Shown here: positions 8,290-19,530 of the stretch, piece after piece
How positions within the stretch are numbered: position 1 is the stretch's first letter
Layout of the letters: each line of letters starts with the position of its first letter
Assembly (NCBI GenBank): GCA_963762605.1
Contig: CAVXLJ010000025.1
Span: forward strand, 310,001-374,000
Length of the DNA: 64,000 nucleotides
Source of the DNA: CAVSRC01 sp963762605
GTDB taxonomy: Bacteria; Pseudomonadota; Alphaproteobacteria; Rhizobiales; Kaistiaceae
Direction: 5' to 3'
Position numbers and translations under genes: made by a program
The notes under the pieces: model-generated
Told to the model about the DNA's origin: nothing
The model's input: only the letters and a program-made list of their open reading frames with translations
Database searches by the model: none

Positions 8290-9402
8290 ATGAACCTTCA
8301 CCCCGCCCATGATGTCAGGCCGCCGGGCAATGCCTCCGCTGCGGTGTCGGTCGACAATGTCGAACGCCTGTTCGGGCTGACGCCCGCGCTCCACGGCGTC
8401 TCGCTCGACATTGCCGCCGGTGAACTGGTCGCGCTCCTCGGACCGTCGGGCTCCGGCAAGACGACGCTCTTGCGTATCCTCGCCGGCCTCGATTTTCCCA
8501 CCGCCGGCCGCGTCCTCTTCGCCGGCGAGGACGCTCTCGGTTTGACGGTCCAGGAGCGCCATGTCGGCTTCGTCTTCCAGAACTACGCGCTCTTCCGCCA
8601 TATGCGCGTCTTCGACAACATCGCCTTCGGGCTGGCGGCGCGGCCGCGCGCCCGCCGGCCGCGCAAGGCGGACATCCGCGCACGCGTTCTCGATCTGCTG
8701 CATCTGGTCAAGCTCGACGGGCTCGAACGCCGCTTTCCCGCCGAGCTCTCCGGCGGCCAGCGCCAGCGCGTGGCGCTGGCTCGCGCACTCGCGATCGAGC
8801 CGCGCCTGTTGCTCCTCGACGAGCCCTTCGGTGCGCTCGACGCCAAGGTGCGCCGCGAGCTGCGCCGCTGGCTGCGCGAAATCCACGACCAGACCGGCCA
8901 CACCACCGTCTTCGTCACCCACGATCAGGAGGAGGCGGTCGAGCTTGCCGACCGCATCGTCGTCCTGAACGAAGGCCGCATCGAGCAGATCGGCACGCCC
9001 GACATGGTCTATGATTCCCCCGCCTCGCCCTTCGTCGCCGGCTTCATCGGCGAGAGCAATGCGCTTGCCGTCGTGCTCGCCGCCGGCCGCATCGCCTTCG
9101 CCGGCATGCCGCTCGATCTCGCCCCGCCTGACACCGCCGCGTCGGGCGGCGACGGTCCGCGCACGCTCGTCTTCCGTCCGCACCATGTCACCCTCGTCGA
9201 TCCCGCCCGGCCCGGAGCGCTGATCGGGAAGCTGGCTGCCGAGCGCCGCCACGGCGCCTTCCGCCGCGCCGAGATCGCGCTTGATGCCGGCCCGCACATC
9301 GAGGTCGATCTTCCCGCCGGTGCGCTGCATGTCGTGCGCGGCGAACCTGTCGCCGTCCTGCCGAAGCGCTGGTGGCTGTTTGAGCGGCGCGACCGCGGAT
9401 GA
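8290..9402 (+). CDS. cysA: sulfate ABC transporter ATP-binding protein CysA
   Basis: Energises sulfate uptake. Start placed at the ATG at 8290, preceded by GGGGAGGAGAG; upstream in-frame codons would run into cysW. The 370-residue protein has Walker A GPSGSGKTT (51-59), LSGGQ (153-157), Walker B LLLLDEP (173-179) and the H-loop VFVTHDQEEA. A C-terminal TOBE-like regulatory domain follows residue 240. Last gene of the operon; a 140-bp gap with a new promoter leads to rimP. Confidence 0.95.
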   Translation: MNLHPAHDVRPPGNASAAVSVDNVERLFGLTPALHGVSLDIAAGELVALLGPSGSGKTTLLRILAGLDFPTAGRVLFAGEDALGLTVQERHVGFVFQNYALFRHMRVFDNIAFGLAARPRARRPRKADIRARVLDLLHLVKLDGLERRFPAELSGGQRQRVALARALAIEPRLLLLDEPFGALDAKVRRELRRWLREIHDQTGHTTVFVTHDQEEAVELADRIVVLNEGRIEQIGTPDMVYDSPASPFVAGFIGESNALAVVLAAGRIAFAGMPLDLAPPDTAASGGDGPRTLVFRPHHVTLVDPARPGALIGKLAAERRHGAFRRAEIALDAGPHIEVDLPAGALHVVRGEPVAVLPKRWWLFERRDRG

Positions 9403-9414
9403 GCCCGAATTGTC

Positions 9415-9443
9415 TTGCATTGCCGGGCCGTCGCGCCTATATC
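9415..9443 (+). promoter_or_regulatory. promoter of the rimP-nusA-infB operon
   Basis: TTGCAT (9415-9420) and TATATC (9438-9443) are separated by exactly 17 bp, a good sigma-70 fit. The predicted transcript would begin near 9450 and carry a leader of about 93 nt before rimP. Confidence 0.65.
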
Positions 9444-9480
9444 GGCGGCATCTAATCTCAAACGATCGGTCTTCGTTGGA

Positions 9481-9510
9481 GAGTGGGCCCTGCCGGACCC
9501 GCTCTTTTTT
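9481..9510 (+). terminator. terminator-like hairpin in the rimP leader (attenuator candidate)
   Basis: GAGTGGG (9481-9487) pairs with CCCGCTC (9498-9504, one G-T pair) and is followed directly by six T residues. It lies between the operon promoter and the rimP start, so read-through must be allowed for the operon to be expressed. Attenuation is an inference; a rimP-leader RNA family is known, but membership cannot be tested here. Confidence 0.7.
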
Positions 9511-9542
9511 AATACCCGAAGCCGGTCGGCGGAGGGATTTAC

Positions 9543-10130
9543 TTGTCGGATACCGGCAACGAACCGCGCATCATTACCGAGACGGGTCTCGAGGCCCGCA
9601 TCGCCCATATTGTCGAGCCCGTCATCGCCGGACTCGGCTACCGTCTCGTGCGCGTCAAGTTGTCGGCCATGAACGGCGCCACCCTGCAGATCATGGCCGA
9701 GAAGCCGGATGGTTCGATGACGGTGGAGGATTGCGAGATCCTGTCGCGCGACATCTCGCCGGCCCTCGATGTCGAGGACCCGATCGAGCGCGCCTACAAT
9801 CTTGAAGTCTCCTCGCCGGGCATCGACCGGCCGCTCGTCCGCCGCTCGGATTTCGAGCGTTGGGCCGGCCACGAGGCCAAGATCGAGCTTGCCCGCCTGC
9901 TCGACGGGCGCAAGCGCTTCCGTGGTCACCTTGCCGGCGTCGAGGGCGACGCCGTCGTCCTCGACATGACCCGCGGTGGCGAGCGCGTTCTGCTGCCCGT
10001 TGCTGATCTTGCCGAGGCGCGCCTGGTCTTGACTGACGATCTCATCCGCGAGTCGCTCACCCGACAAAAGCATCCCCACCCGGGTCCCGCCGAAGAGGAT
10101 GCGGCGGGCGTCTCGGGAACCCTGAACTAG
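9543..10130 (+). CDS. rimP: ribosome maturation factor RimP
   Basis: Acts in 30S subunit maturation. The 195-residue protein has the RimP N-terminal domain (GLEARIAHIVEPVIAGLGY through NLEVSSPGIDRPL) and an SH3-like C-terminal domain. A TTG start at 9543 follows GGAGGGA at the right distance, and the protein then aligns with homologues. First gene of the rimP-nusA-ylxR-infB-rbfA-truB operon; nusA follows after 20 bp. The C-terminal 25 residues are acidic and look family-variable. Confidence 0.95.
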   Translation: MSDTGNEPRIITETGLEARIAHIVEPVIAGLGYRLVRVKLSAMNGATLQIMAEKPDGSMTVEDCEILSRDISPALDVEDPIERAYNLEVSSPGIDRPLVRRSDFERWAGHEAKIELARLLDGRKRFRGHLAGVEGDAVVLDMTRGGERVLLPVADLAEARLVLTDDLIRESLTRQKHPHPGPAEEDAAGVSGTLN

Positions 10131-10150
10131 AGGAACGGAGACACCAAACC

Positions 10151-11791
10151 ATGGCCGTCAGTGCGAACCGGCTTGAGCTGTTGCAGATCGCCGATGCGGT
10201 CGCCCGCGAGAAGGCGATCGATCGCATGATCGTGGTCAACGCGATGGAGGATGCCATCCAGAAGGCGGCGCGCTCGCGCTACGGCTCGGAGACCGATATC
10301 CGCGCCGAGATCAATTCGAAGACCGGCGAGATCAAGCTGCAACGCCTCCTCAAGGTGGTCGACGCCATCGAGAACCCGGCGACCGACATCACCATCGAGA
10401 ACGCCAGGCAGCGCAACCCCGCCGCCCAGGTTGGCGATTTCATCGCCGAGCCGCTGCCGCCGATGGATTTCGGCCGTATCGCCGCCCAGTCGGCCAAGCA
10501 GGTCATCGTCCAGAAAGTGCGCGAGGCCGAGCGCGACCGCCAGTACGATGAGTTCCGCAACCGCATCGGCGAGATCGTCTCCGGCCAGGTCAAGCGCGTC
10601 GAATACGGCAACGTCATCGTCGATCTCGGCCGCGGCGAGGGCATCGTGCGCCGCGATGAACTGATCCCGCGCGAGACCTTCCGCTACGGCGATCGCATCC
10701 GCGCCTATATCTACGACGTGCGCCGCGAACAGCGGGGCCCGCAGATCTTCCTGTCGCGCACCCATCCGCAGTTCATGTCCAAGCTCTTCGCCCAGGAAGT
10801 GCCGGAGATCTACGATGGCATCATCGAGGTGCGCTCGGTCGCCCGCGACCCCGGCAGCCGCGCCAAGATTGCCGTCATCTCGCGCGATTCCTCCATCGAT
10901 CCGGTCGGTGCCTGCGTCGGCATGCGCGGCAGCCGCGTCCAGGCGGTGGTCAACGAGCTGCAGGGCGAGAAGATCGACATCATCCCGTGGAATCCGGACG
11001 CCGCCACCTTCATCGTCAACGCGCTGCAGCCGGCCGAGGTCGCCAAGGTCGTCCTTGACGAGGAAGCCGAGCGCATCGAGGTGGTGGTTCCCGACGAGCA
11101 GTTGTCGCTGGCCATCGGCCGCCGCGGCCAGAATGTGCGCCTTGCCTCCCAGCTCACCGGCTGGGACATCGATATCCTCACCGAGCAGGAGGAGTCGGAG
11201 CGCCGCCAGAAGGAGTTCCAGGAGCGTTCGCAGCTCTTCATCGATGCGCTCGATCTCGACGAGGTGGTCGGCCAGCTGCTCGCCTCCGAGGGTTTTGCCA
11301 ACGTCGAGGAGATCGCCTTCGTCGACCAGAACGAACTGGCCTCGATCGAGGGTTTTGACGAGGGAACCGCCATCGAGCTGCAGGAGCGGGCGCGCGAACA
11401 TCTCGAAAAGCTCGAGGCCGAGCAGGATGCCGAGCGCAAGGAACTCGGCGTCGAGGACGCCCTCAAGGAGATCCCAGGCATCACCACCGCCATGCTGGTG
11501 GCGCTCGGCAAGGACGATATCAAGACGGTCGAGGATTTCGCCGGCGCGGTGCCGGACGACCTCACCGGCTATGTCGAGCGCAAGAACGGCGAGGCCAAGC
11601 GCATCCCCGGTGCGCTGGAGAGTTTCGGCCTGTCGCGCGCCGATGCCGAGGCGATGATCATGGCCGCCCGCGTCAAGGTCGGCTGGGTCAGTGAAGAAGA
11701 CCTGCACCCGGCCGCGGAGGGCGAAGCCGGTGAAGCGGGCGAGGCGGACGAAGCGGTTGCGCCGGCCGAGCCCGGCGCGCCGGTCGCCTGA
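10151..11791 (+). CDS. nusA: transcription termination/antitermination factor NusA
   Basis: Binds RNA polymerase and modulates pausing, termination and antitermination. The 546 residues show the N-terminal RNAP-binding domain (about 1-135) and an S1 domain (141-205, from EIVSGQVKRVEYGNVIVDLG). Tandem KH domains with VGMRGSRVQAVVNEL and IGRRGQNVRLASQLTGW follow, then C-terminal acidic repeats with HhH-like motifs (about 365-510). The alphaproteobacterial C-terminal extension is Glu/Ala-rich. Confidence 0.98.
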   Translation: MAVSANRLELLQIADAVAREKAIDRMIVVNAMEDAIQKAARSRYGSETDIRAEINSKTGEIKLQRLLKVVDAIENPATDITIENARQRNPAAQVGDFIAEPLPPMDFGRIAAQSAKQVIVQKVREAERDRQYDEFRNRIGEIVSGQVKRVEYGNVIVDLGRGEGIVRRDELIPRETFRYGDRIRAYIYDVRREQRGPQIFLSRTHPQFMSKLFAQEVPEIYDGIIEVRSVARDPGSRAKIAVISRDSSIDPVGACVGMRGSRVQAVVNELQGEKIDIIPWNPDAATFIVNALQPAEVAKVVLDEEAERIEVVVPDEQLSLAIGRRGQNVRLASQLTGWDIDILTEQEESERRQKEFQERSQLFIDALDLDEVVGQLLASEGFANVEEIAFVDQNELASIEGFDEGTAIELQERAREHLEKLEAEQDAERKELGVEDALKEIPGITTAMLVALGKDDIKTVEDFAGAVPDDLTGYVERKNGEAKRIPGALESFGLSRADAEAMIMAARVKVGWVSEEDLHPAAEGEAGEAGEADEAVAPAEPGAPVA

Positions 11792-11816
11792 GCGCGCGAT
11801 GTGATGGGAGCCCCCG

Positions 11817-12485
11817 GTGCCCGGCCGCAAAGCGCCAACCGAACGGACCTGTGTTGTCACCCGGCAGACCCTGCCGGTTGACGCGCTGATTCGCTTTGTC
11901 GTCGCGCCCGACGGCACCGTCGTTGCCGACCTGCGCCGCCGCCTTCCCGGTCGCGGCGTCTGGGTCACCGCCGCCGCCGATCATGTCGAAAGGGCCGAGC
12001 GCAAGGGCCTCTTCACCCGCGCATTTGACGGTCCGGCCCGTGTTGAGCCGGGCCTGGCGGAGCGCGTCGATCGCCTGCTCCTCGCCGCGGCGATAGGCGC
12101 CCTGTCGCTTGCCCGCAAGGCCGGAGGCGTCGTCAGCGGCCACGCCAAGGTCGAGGCGGCGCTGGCGCATGGCGCCGTGGTCGGCCTGATCCATGCGGCC
12201 GAAGCGGGCGCCGATGGCGTGGAAAAGCTCGATTCGGCGGCCCGCCGGCGTTTCGGCGAGGGCGGCCTGCCGGTCATTCGGTCGCTGACCGGCGAGGATT
12301 TGGATTTGGCTTTTGGCCGAACAAATGTGATACATGCTGCGCTGCTTGCCGGGCCGGCGAGCACCAATCTGCTGGCACGGATTCGCGATCTTGACCGGTT
12401 TCGTGGTAACCGGGCTCCGCACGGCGCCGGCGGCAGGCAAATCGACGCCCTTGAAGACCCCGATACCCTGCGTGCAGGACGATAG
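11817..12485 (+). CDS. ylxR: YlxR (DUF448) RNA-binding protein with L7Ae-like C-terminal region
   Basis: A 222-residue RNA-binding protein of the nusA-infB operon. The N-terminal YlxR domain has the signature ERTCVVTRQ and LPGRGVWVTA. The middle part (AAAIGALSLARKAGGVVSGHAKVEAAL) resembles the L7Ae/L30e-type fold that many alphaproteobacterial YlxR proteins carry. In Bacillus, YlxR (RnpM) binds RNase P RNA; the role here is unknown. GTG start at 11817, 25 bp after nusA. infB starts 6 bp downstream. Confidence 0.92.
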   Translation: MPGRKAPTERTCVVTRQTLPVDALIRFVVAPDGTVVADLRRRLPGRGVWVTAAADHVERAERKGLFTRAFDGPARVEPGLAERVDRLLLAAAIGALSLARKAGGVVSGHAKVEAALAHGAVVGLIHAAEAGADGVEKLDSAARRRFGEGGLPVIRSLTGEDLDLAFGRTNVIHAALLAGPASTNLLARIRDLDRFRGNRAPHGAGGRQIDALEDPDTLRAGR

Positions 12486-12491
12486 GAACGT

Positions 12492-15107
12492 ATGAGCGAG
12501 ACCACTGACGAAAAGACGATCAGCGCCCCCAAGCGCACGCTTGGCCTGAAGCGTGGCGTCGAACGGGATACCGTCCGGCAGAGCTTTTCGCATGGCCGCA
12601 CCAATACGGTGCAGGTCGAGCGCAAGAAGCGCCGGGTCGTCATGCCGGGCGAGCAGAAGGCGGAAGCCGCACCCGCGCCGGCACCCGCGCCCGCCAAGCC
12701 GCGGCAGAAGAGTGAACGTCGCGGCGCGCCATCGCGGCCAACTCCTGCGCCCGAGCGCGAGCGCACCGAGGATCGCGGCGGCCTGGTTCTGCGCCAGCTT
12801 TCGTCGGAGGAGATCGACGCCCGCGCCCGCGCTTTGGCCGACGCCAAGGTGCACGAGGCCGAGGAGCGTCAGGCGGCCATCGATGCCGCCGCTCGCCGTG
12901 CCGCCGAAGCCGAGCGCGTCGCCAAGGAAGAGGCTGAGGCCGCCCGCCGCCAGGCCGAGGAAGAGGCCCGCCACAAGACCGAGGAAGAAGTCCGCGCCCG
13001 CGCCGAGGAGACGGCCCGCCGCCGCTTCGGCGAGGATGAGCAGAAGAAGCCGGCCGCTGCCACCGCGCCCGAGCCGGCGCCATCCCGTCCGGCCGCGGCG
13101 AAGGGCCAGCGCGAAGCTGCCGAGGCCGAGGACGACGAACGTCGGGCGGCGTTGCGCGGCCGCATCAAGACTCCGCGCGCCGCCGAGCCCAAGCCCGCCC
13201 GTCGGGTCGGCGATGATCGCCGCCGTGGCAAGCTGACCGTCTCCAATGCGCTGGAAGATACCGAGCGCGCCCGTTCGCTCGCCTCCATCCGCCGCCGCCG
13301 CGAGCGCGAGCGCGCCCGCATTCACGAGAACGGCCCGCGCGAGAAGATTTCCCGCGACGTGACGATTCCCGAGACCATCAGCATCCAGGAACTCGCCAAC
13401 CGCATGGCCGAGCGTGCCGTCGACGTCATCAAGCTGCTCATGAAGCAGGGCCAGCTGGTCAAGGCCACCGACGTCATCGATGCCGACACCGCCCAGCTCA
13501 TCGCCGAGGATATGGGCCACATGGTGCACCGCGTCTCCGAAGCCGACGTCATCGAGGGCCTGTTCGCCGCGCCCGCCGACGAATCCGAGCTCGAGCCGCG
13601 CTCGCCGGTGGTCACCATCATGGGTCACGTCGACCACGGCAAGACCTCGCTGCTCGACGCCATCCGCCACGCCAACGTGGTCGGTGGCGAGGCCGGCGGC
13701 ATCACCCAGCACATCGGTGCCTATCAGATCGAGCAGAACGGCCAGAAGATCACGTTCATCGATACGCCCGGCCACGCCGCCTTCACCGCCATGCGCTCGC
13801 GCGGCGCTTCCGTCACCGATATCGTGGTTCTGGTGGTGGCTGCCGACGACGGCGTCATGCCGCAGACCATCGAGGCGATCAATCACGCCAAGGCGGCCAA
13901 GGTTCCGATCATCGTCGCCATCAACAAGGTCGACAAGCCGGATGCCGACCCGCAGCGCGTGCGCACCGAGCTTCTGCAATACGAGGTCTTCGTCGAGTCG
14001 ATGGGCGGCGACGTCCTCGACGTCGAGGTTTCGGCGGTCAAGGGCACCAATCTCGACAGGTTGATCGAGACGATCCTGCTGCAGGCCGAAGTGCTTGAAC
14101 TGAAGGCGAGCCCCAATCGCGCCGCCGAGGGTACCGTCATCGAAGCCAAGCTCGACAAGGGCCGCGGTCCGGTGGCGACCATCCTGATACAGAGCGGCAC
14201 GCTTCATATCGGCGACATCGTGGTTGCCGGCGCTGCCTGGGGCCGCGTGCGCGCGCTGGTCAACGAGCGTGGCGCGCAGCTCAAGGATGCCGGCCCGTCG
14301 ACCCCGGTCGAGGTCCTTGGCTTCCAGGATGCGCCGGAGGCCGGAGACCGCCTGGCGGTGGTCGAATCTGAGGCCCGCGCTCGCGAGGTCGCCGACTACC
14401 GCATGCGCCTGAAGCGCGAGAAGGCGCTCGCCCGGTCGACCGCGGCGCGCGGCTCGCTCGAGCAGATGATGAGCCAGCTTCAGGCCGCCGGTCAGAAGAT
14501 CTTTCCGCTGGTCATCAAGGGCGACGTGCAGGGTTCGGTCGAGGCCATCACCCAGGCGCTCGAGGCGCTGGGTACCAACGAGGTCGCCGTGCGCGTGCTG
14601 CATTCCGGCGTCGGCGGCATCACCGAATCGGACGTGACGCTGGCCGCCTCGTCGGAAGCCGCGATCATCGGCTTCAACGTGCGCGCCAACAAGCAGGCGC
14701 GCGAGGCGGCCGAGCGCGACGGCATCGAGATCCGCTACTACAACATCATCTACAACCTGGTGGATGACGTGAAGGCGGCGATGTCCGGCCTGCTCTCGCC
14801 CGAGCGGCGCGAGACCATGCTTGGCAATGCGGAGATCCTGGAGATCTTCAACATCTCCAAGGTCGGCAAGATCGCCGGCTGCCGGGTCACCGACGGCACG
14901 GTGGAGCGCGGCGCCGGCGTCCGCCTGATCCGCGACAACGTCGTCATCCACGAAGGCAAGCTCGCCACTCTCAAGCGCTTCAAGGACGAAGTGCGCGAGG
15001 TGCCGGCCGGCCAGGAGTGCGGCATGGCCTTCGAGAAATACGAGGACATGCGCGTCGGCGACGTCATCGAGTGCTACCGCGTCGAGGAGATCGCGCGCTC
15101 GCTCTAG
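12492..15107 (+). CDS. infB: translation initiation factor IF-2
   Basis: GTPase that brings fMet-tRNA to the 30S subunit. The 871-residue protein has a long charged Ala/Arg/Glu-rich N-terminal region (about 1-285), an IF2-N domain (about 290-345, IPETISIQELANRMAERAVD) and the G domain. G motifs are GHVDHGKTS near 378, DTPGHAAFT and NKVDKP. C-terminal domains II-IV end in FEKYEDMRVGDVIECY. Length is normal for the order. It lies between ylxR and rbfA. Confidence 0.98.
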   Translation: MSETTDEKTISAPKRTLGLKRGVERDTVRQSFSHGRTNTVQVERKKRRVVMPGEQKAEAAPAPAPAPAKPRQKSERRGAPSRPTPAPERERTEDRGGLVLRQLSSEEIDARARALADAKVHEAEERQAAIDAAARRAAEAERVAKEEAEAARRQAEEEARHKTEEEVRARAEETARRRFGEDEQKKPAAATAPEPAPSRPAAAKGQREAAEAEDDERRAALRGRIKTPRAAEPKPARRVGDDRRRGKLTVSNALEDTERARSLASIRRRRERERARIHENGPREKISRDVTIPETISIQELANRMAERAVDVIKLLMKQGQLVKATDVIDADTAQLIAEDMGHMVHRVSEADVIEGLFAAPADESELEPRSPVVTIMGHVDHGKTSLLDAIRHANVVGGEAGGITQHIGAYQIEQNGQKITFIDTPGHAAFTAMRSRGASVTDIVVLVVAADDGVMPQTIEAINHAKAAKVPIIVAINKVDKPDADPQRVRTELLQYEVFVESMGGDVLDVEVSAVKGTNLDRLIETILLQAEVLELKASPNRAAEGTVIEAKLDKGRGPVATILIQSGTLHIGDIVVAGAAWGRVRALVNERGAQLKDAGPSTPVEVLGFQDAPEAGDRLAVVESEARAREVADYRMRLKREKALARSTAARGSLEQMMSQLQAAGQKIFPLVIKGDVQGSVEAITQALEALGTNEVAVRVLHSGVGGITESDVTLAASSEAAIIGFNVRANKQAREAAERDGIEIRYYNIIYNLVDDVKAAMSGLLSPERRETMLGNAEILEIFNISKVGKIAGCRVTDGTVERGAGVRLIRDNVVIHEGKLATLKRFKDEVREVPAGQECGMAFEKYEDMRVGDVIECYRVEEIARSL

Positions 15108-15132
15108 GCGCGCGCGCGACAGTGCCGGCATT

Positions 15133-15525
15133 ATGGCGAAACACGCCTCAGCCCGTGCGCCATCCCAGCGCCAGCTTCGCGTCGGCGAGCTGGTCCGCCA
15201 CACCTTGGCGGAAATCCTTCAGCGCGGCGAAGTCCACGATCCCGCGCTTGAGGGCATGGTGGTCACCGTACCCGAGGTGCGCATGACCCCGGATTTGCGG
15301 GTCGCCACCGTTTTCGTCATGCCGCTCGGCGGCAAGGGCGCCGATACGCTGGTCGCGGTCCTCGACCGTCACCGCAAGTTCCTGCGTGGCGAGGTCGGCC
15401 ATCGCGTCGCTCTGCGCTATGCACCCGAACTGCGCTTCCGCCTCGACGAGTCTTTCGACGAGGGCGAGCACATCGACGCGCTCCTGCGCTCTCCCGACGT
15501 GAAGCGCGATCTGGACGGAGAATGA
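15133..15525 (+). CDS. rbfA: 30S ribosome-binding factor RbfA
   Basis: Assists late 30S maturation and 16S rRNA processing. The 130-residue KH-fold protein has the family signatures RQLRVGELVRHTLAEIL, VVTVPEVRMTPDLRVATVFVMPLG and APELRFRLDESFDEG. It starts 25 bp after infB. About 200 bp containing palindromic repeats separates it from truB, an unusual interruption in this operon. Confidence 0.96.
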   Translation: MAKHASARAPSQRQLRVGELVRHTLAEILQRGEVHDPALEGMVVTVPEVRMTPDLRVATVFVMPLGGKGADTLVAVLDRHRKFLRGEVGHRVALRYAPELRFRLDESFDEGEHIDALLRSPDVKRDLDGE

Positions 15526-15561
15526 GCCCGTAATGTCGGTGCTGCACGCGGCTGCCGTATT

Positions 15562-15695
15562 CGTCCCCTCTCCCCTGTGGGGAGAGGGGACAGGGTGAGG
15601 GGGTGCCAAGCTATCCGGATGGGTCGGCGCCCCCTCACCCGGATCGGCCCGCACGCGCGGCCCGCTCCGACCTCTCCCCGCCGGGGAGAGGTGGT
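15562..15695. repeat. composite inverted pair of palindromic repeats (family A) between rbfA and truB
   Basis: The left unit has a CCCCTCTCCCC/GGGGAGAGGGG hairpin followed by CAGGGTGAGGGGG. After a 24-bp centre comes the inverted tail CCCCCTCACCC and a second hairpin CCTCTCCCC/GGGGAGAGG. The same head-to-head arrangement, with a similar centre (CGGATGGG), recurs at 23881-24030, and a single unit occurs inside polA at 29202-29243. This resembles the BIME organisation of REP elements. Confidence 0.8.
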
Positions 15696-15728
15696 CGTGC
15701 CCTTTTTGGCTCGGAGTGAAAGGTCCCG

Positions 15729-16649
15729 ATGTCCCGTAGAAACAAGGGCCGTCCGGTCTCCGGCTGGCTGTGCCTCGACAAGGCCGTCGGCCTCACCTCC
15801 ACCGGCGCCGTCGGCTCGATCAAGCGCCTGTTCGGCGCCGCTAAGGTCGGCCATGCCGGCACGCTGGATCCGCTCGCTTCCGGCGTCCTGCCGATCGCGC
15901 TCGGCGATGCCACCCGCACCGTCCCCTTCGTCCAGGACGGCCGCAAGGTCTATCGTTTCACCGTGCGCTGGGGCCAGGAGACCGACACCGACGATGCCGA
16001 CGGCAAAGTGGTGGCGGAGAGCGACCTGCGCCCCGATGCCGAGGCGATCAACCAGCTCCTGCCCCGCTTCATCGGCGAGATCATGCAGCGCCCGCCGGCC
16101 TATTCGGCCATCAAGATCGAAGGCCAGCGCGCCTACGATCTCGCCCGCGAGGGCGAGACGGTGGTGCTCGACGAGCGCCCGGTCGTCATCCATCGCCTGG
16201 CGCTCACCGAAACCCCGGACCGCGACCATGCCGTCTTCGAGACCGAATGCGGCAAGGGCACCTATGTCCGCTCGCTCGCCCGTGATCTCGGCCAGCTCCT
16301 CGGCTGCCGCGGCCACGTGGTGGCGCTCCGCCGCATGGTTGTCGGCCCCTTCGACAGCGAGCACGCCGTCACGCTGGAGCAGCTGATCGCCGCCCGTGAG
16401 GCCGGCGATGCCACCGCGCTCGACCATTTCCTCATGCCGGTCGCCGTGGCGCTCTCCGAACTGCCAGAAATCGCGCTCGGATCCAACGATGCCGCCCGCA
16501 TTGGCCGCGGCCAGCCGGTGCTGCTCCGCGGTCCCCAGGCGCCGCTGGCCGCCGCAGTCGCCTGGGCCAGTCAAGCCGGCCGCGCCATTGCCCTCGGCGA
16601 GATATCCGAGGGCCAGTTCCACCCGACCCGCGTCTTCCGCCCGGGTTGA
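15729..16649 (+). CDS. truB: tRNA pseudouridine-55 synthase
   Basis: Forms pseudouridine 55 in the T loop of tRNAs. The 306-residue protein has the catalytic signature GHAGTLDPLASGVLP with the nucleophile at Asp47, QRPPAYSAIKIEGQRAYDLAREGE, and CGKGTYVRSLARDLGQLLG. It is downstream of rbfA across the repeat-bearing gap and upstream of rpsO, the usual order. Confidence 0.97.
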   Translation: MSRRNKGRPVSGWLCLDKAVGLTSTGAVGSIKRLFGAAKVGHAGTLDPLASGVLPIALGDATRTVPFVQDGRKVYRFTVRWGQETDTDDADGKVVAESDLRPDAEAINQLLPRFIGEIMQRPPAYSAIKIEGQRAYDLAREGETVVLDERPVVIHRLALTETPDRDHAVFETECGKGTYVRSLARDLGQLLGCRGHVVALRRMVVGPFDSEHAVTLEQLIAAREAGDATALDHFLMPVAVALSELPEIALGSNDAARIGRGQPVLLRGPQAPLAAAVAWASQAGRAIALGEISEGQFHPTRVFRPG

Positions 16650-16852
16650 GGAGAAACGGCTTATAAATCAAAGCTTTGTGAATTTCGCCTTTTCGCTGGC
16701 AATCTCCCGGCCTTTCCGCCATAGTCCGCCCGCTTCGCTGGCGGGGTGGCCCTGCCGGCAAGGTGTTCCGATTCCCGACCGCGCTGGACGACATCCCGGC
16801 CCTGGCCGCAGGCAATCGGCTTGATCCAACCCAGACCGGATAAAGGAACCCG
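16650..16852 (+). promoter_or_regulatory. rpsO leader region
   Basis: A 203-bp gap before rpsO. It contains a hairpin, CCCGC/GCGGG at about 16730-16746, and an AAAGCTTT palindrome near 16670. S15 autoregulates its own mRNA through leader structures in several phyla, so the region is a reasonable place for such an element, but no known structure was recognised. Confidence 0.3.
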
Positions 16853-17122
16853 ATGTCGATTACGCCTGAGCGCAAGCAAGAGCTCATCAAGGAATACGCC
16901 ACGGTCGCCAACGATACCGGCTCACCGGAGGTCCAGGTCGCGATCCTCTCCGAACGGATCGCCAATCTCACCGAGCACTTCAAGGGTCACGGCAAGGACA
17001 ATCATTCCCGCCGCGGCCTGCTCAAGATGGTGAGCACCCGTCGCAGTCTTCTCGATTACCTGCGGAAGACCGACGAGAAGCGTTATCAGACGCTCATCGA
17101 ACGCCTTGGCCTGAGGCGCTGA
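16853..17122 (+). CDS. rpsO: 30S ribosomal protein S15
   Basis: Primary 16S rRNA-binding protein of the small-subunit platform. The 89-residue protein is full length, with SPEVQVAILSERIANLTEHFKGHGKDN (shown here only as a region, residues 22-48), HSRRGLLKMVSTRRSLLDYL and RYQTLIERLGLRR at the end. AAAGGA precedes the ATG. It precedes pnp, as in nearly all proteobacteria. Confidence 0.98.
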   Translation: MSITPERKQELIKEYATVANDTGSPEVQVAILSERIANLTEHFKGHGKDNHSRRGLLKMVSTRRSLLDYLRKTDEKRYQTLIERLGLRR

Positions 17123-17238
17123 TGCGACCGGCGGCGGGGCGCTTTGGCCTCGCCATGCCCATATGTCGCTGAAGGAACAGGCCGGCTGAACGCGCGGCGG
17201 CATGGGGTCGCCGCGGGACCGAAACGGACAGGCAAACA

Positions 17239-17313
17239 GAGCCATGGCAGGATCGCCAGACGCTTTCTCTTCGTAGTTCAAGAGAAAGTGCCTCGCCGTC
17301 TTGCTCATGGCTC
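17239..17313 (+). promoter_or_regulatory. long nested hairpin in the pnp leader
   Basis: Three nested helices: GAGCCATG (17239-17246) with CATGGCTC (17306-17313); AGACG (17258-17262) with CGTCT (17297-17301); and CTTTCTCTT (17263-17271) with AAGAGAAAG (17280-17288) over an 8-nt loop. It ends about 35 nt before pnp. In E. coli the rpsO-pnp leader forms an RNase III-cleaved hairpin used for PNPase autoregulation; this is a structural analogue by position and shape. Confidence 0.65.
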
Positions 17314-17347
17314 GCCTTGCGTGTCCGACGCCAGGAAAGGAATTGCC

Positions 17348-19498
<2,151 letters not shown>

Positions 19499-19530
19499 GC
19501 GGTTCCCCTCTCACCACCACGGTCAACAGC

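Noticed and set aside
11688..15203. Very long open frame on the minus strand opposite infB and neighbours
   Set aside because: It mirrors infB codons in a GC-rich genome, has no domain, and overlaps several certain genes; the same applies to long antisense frames opposite pnp (16922-19300), pheT (39822-41987), the PBP (25605-27872) and sthA.
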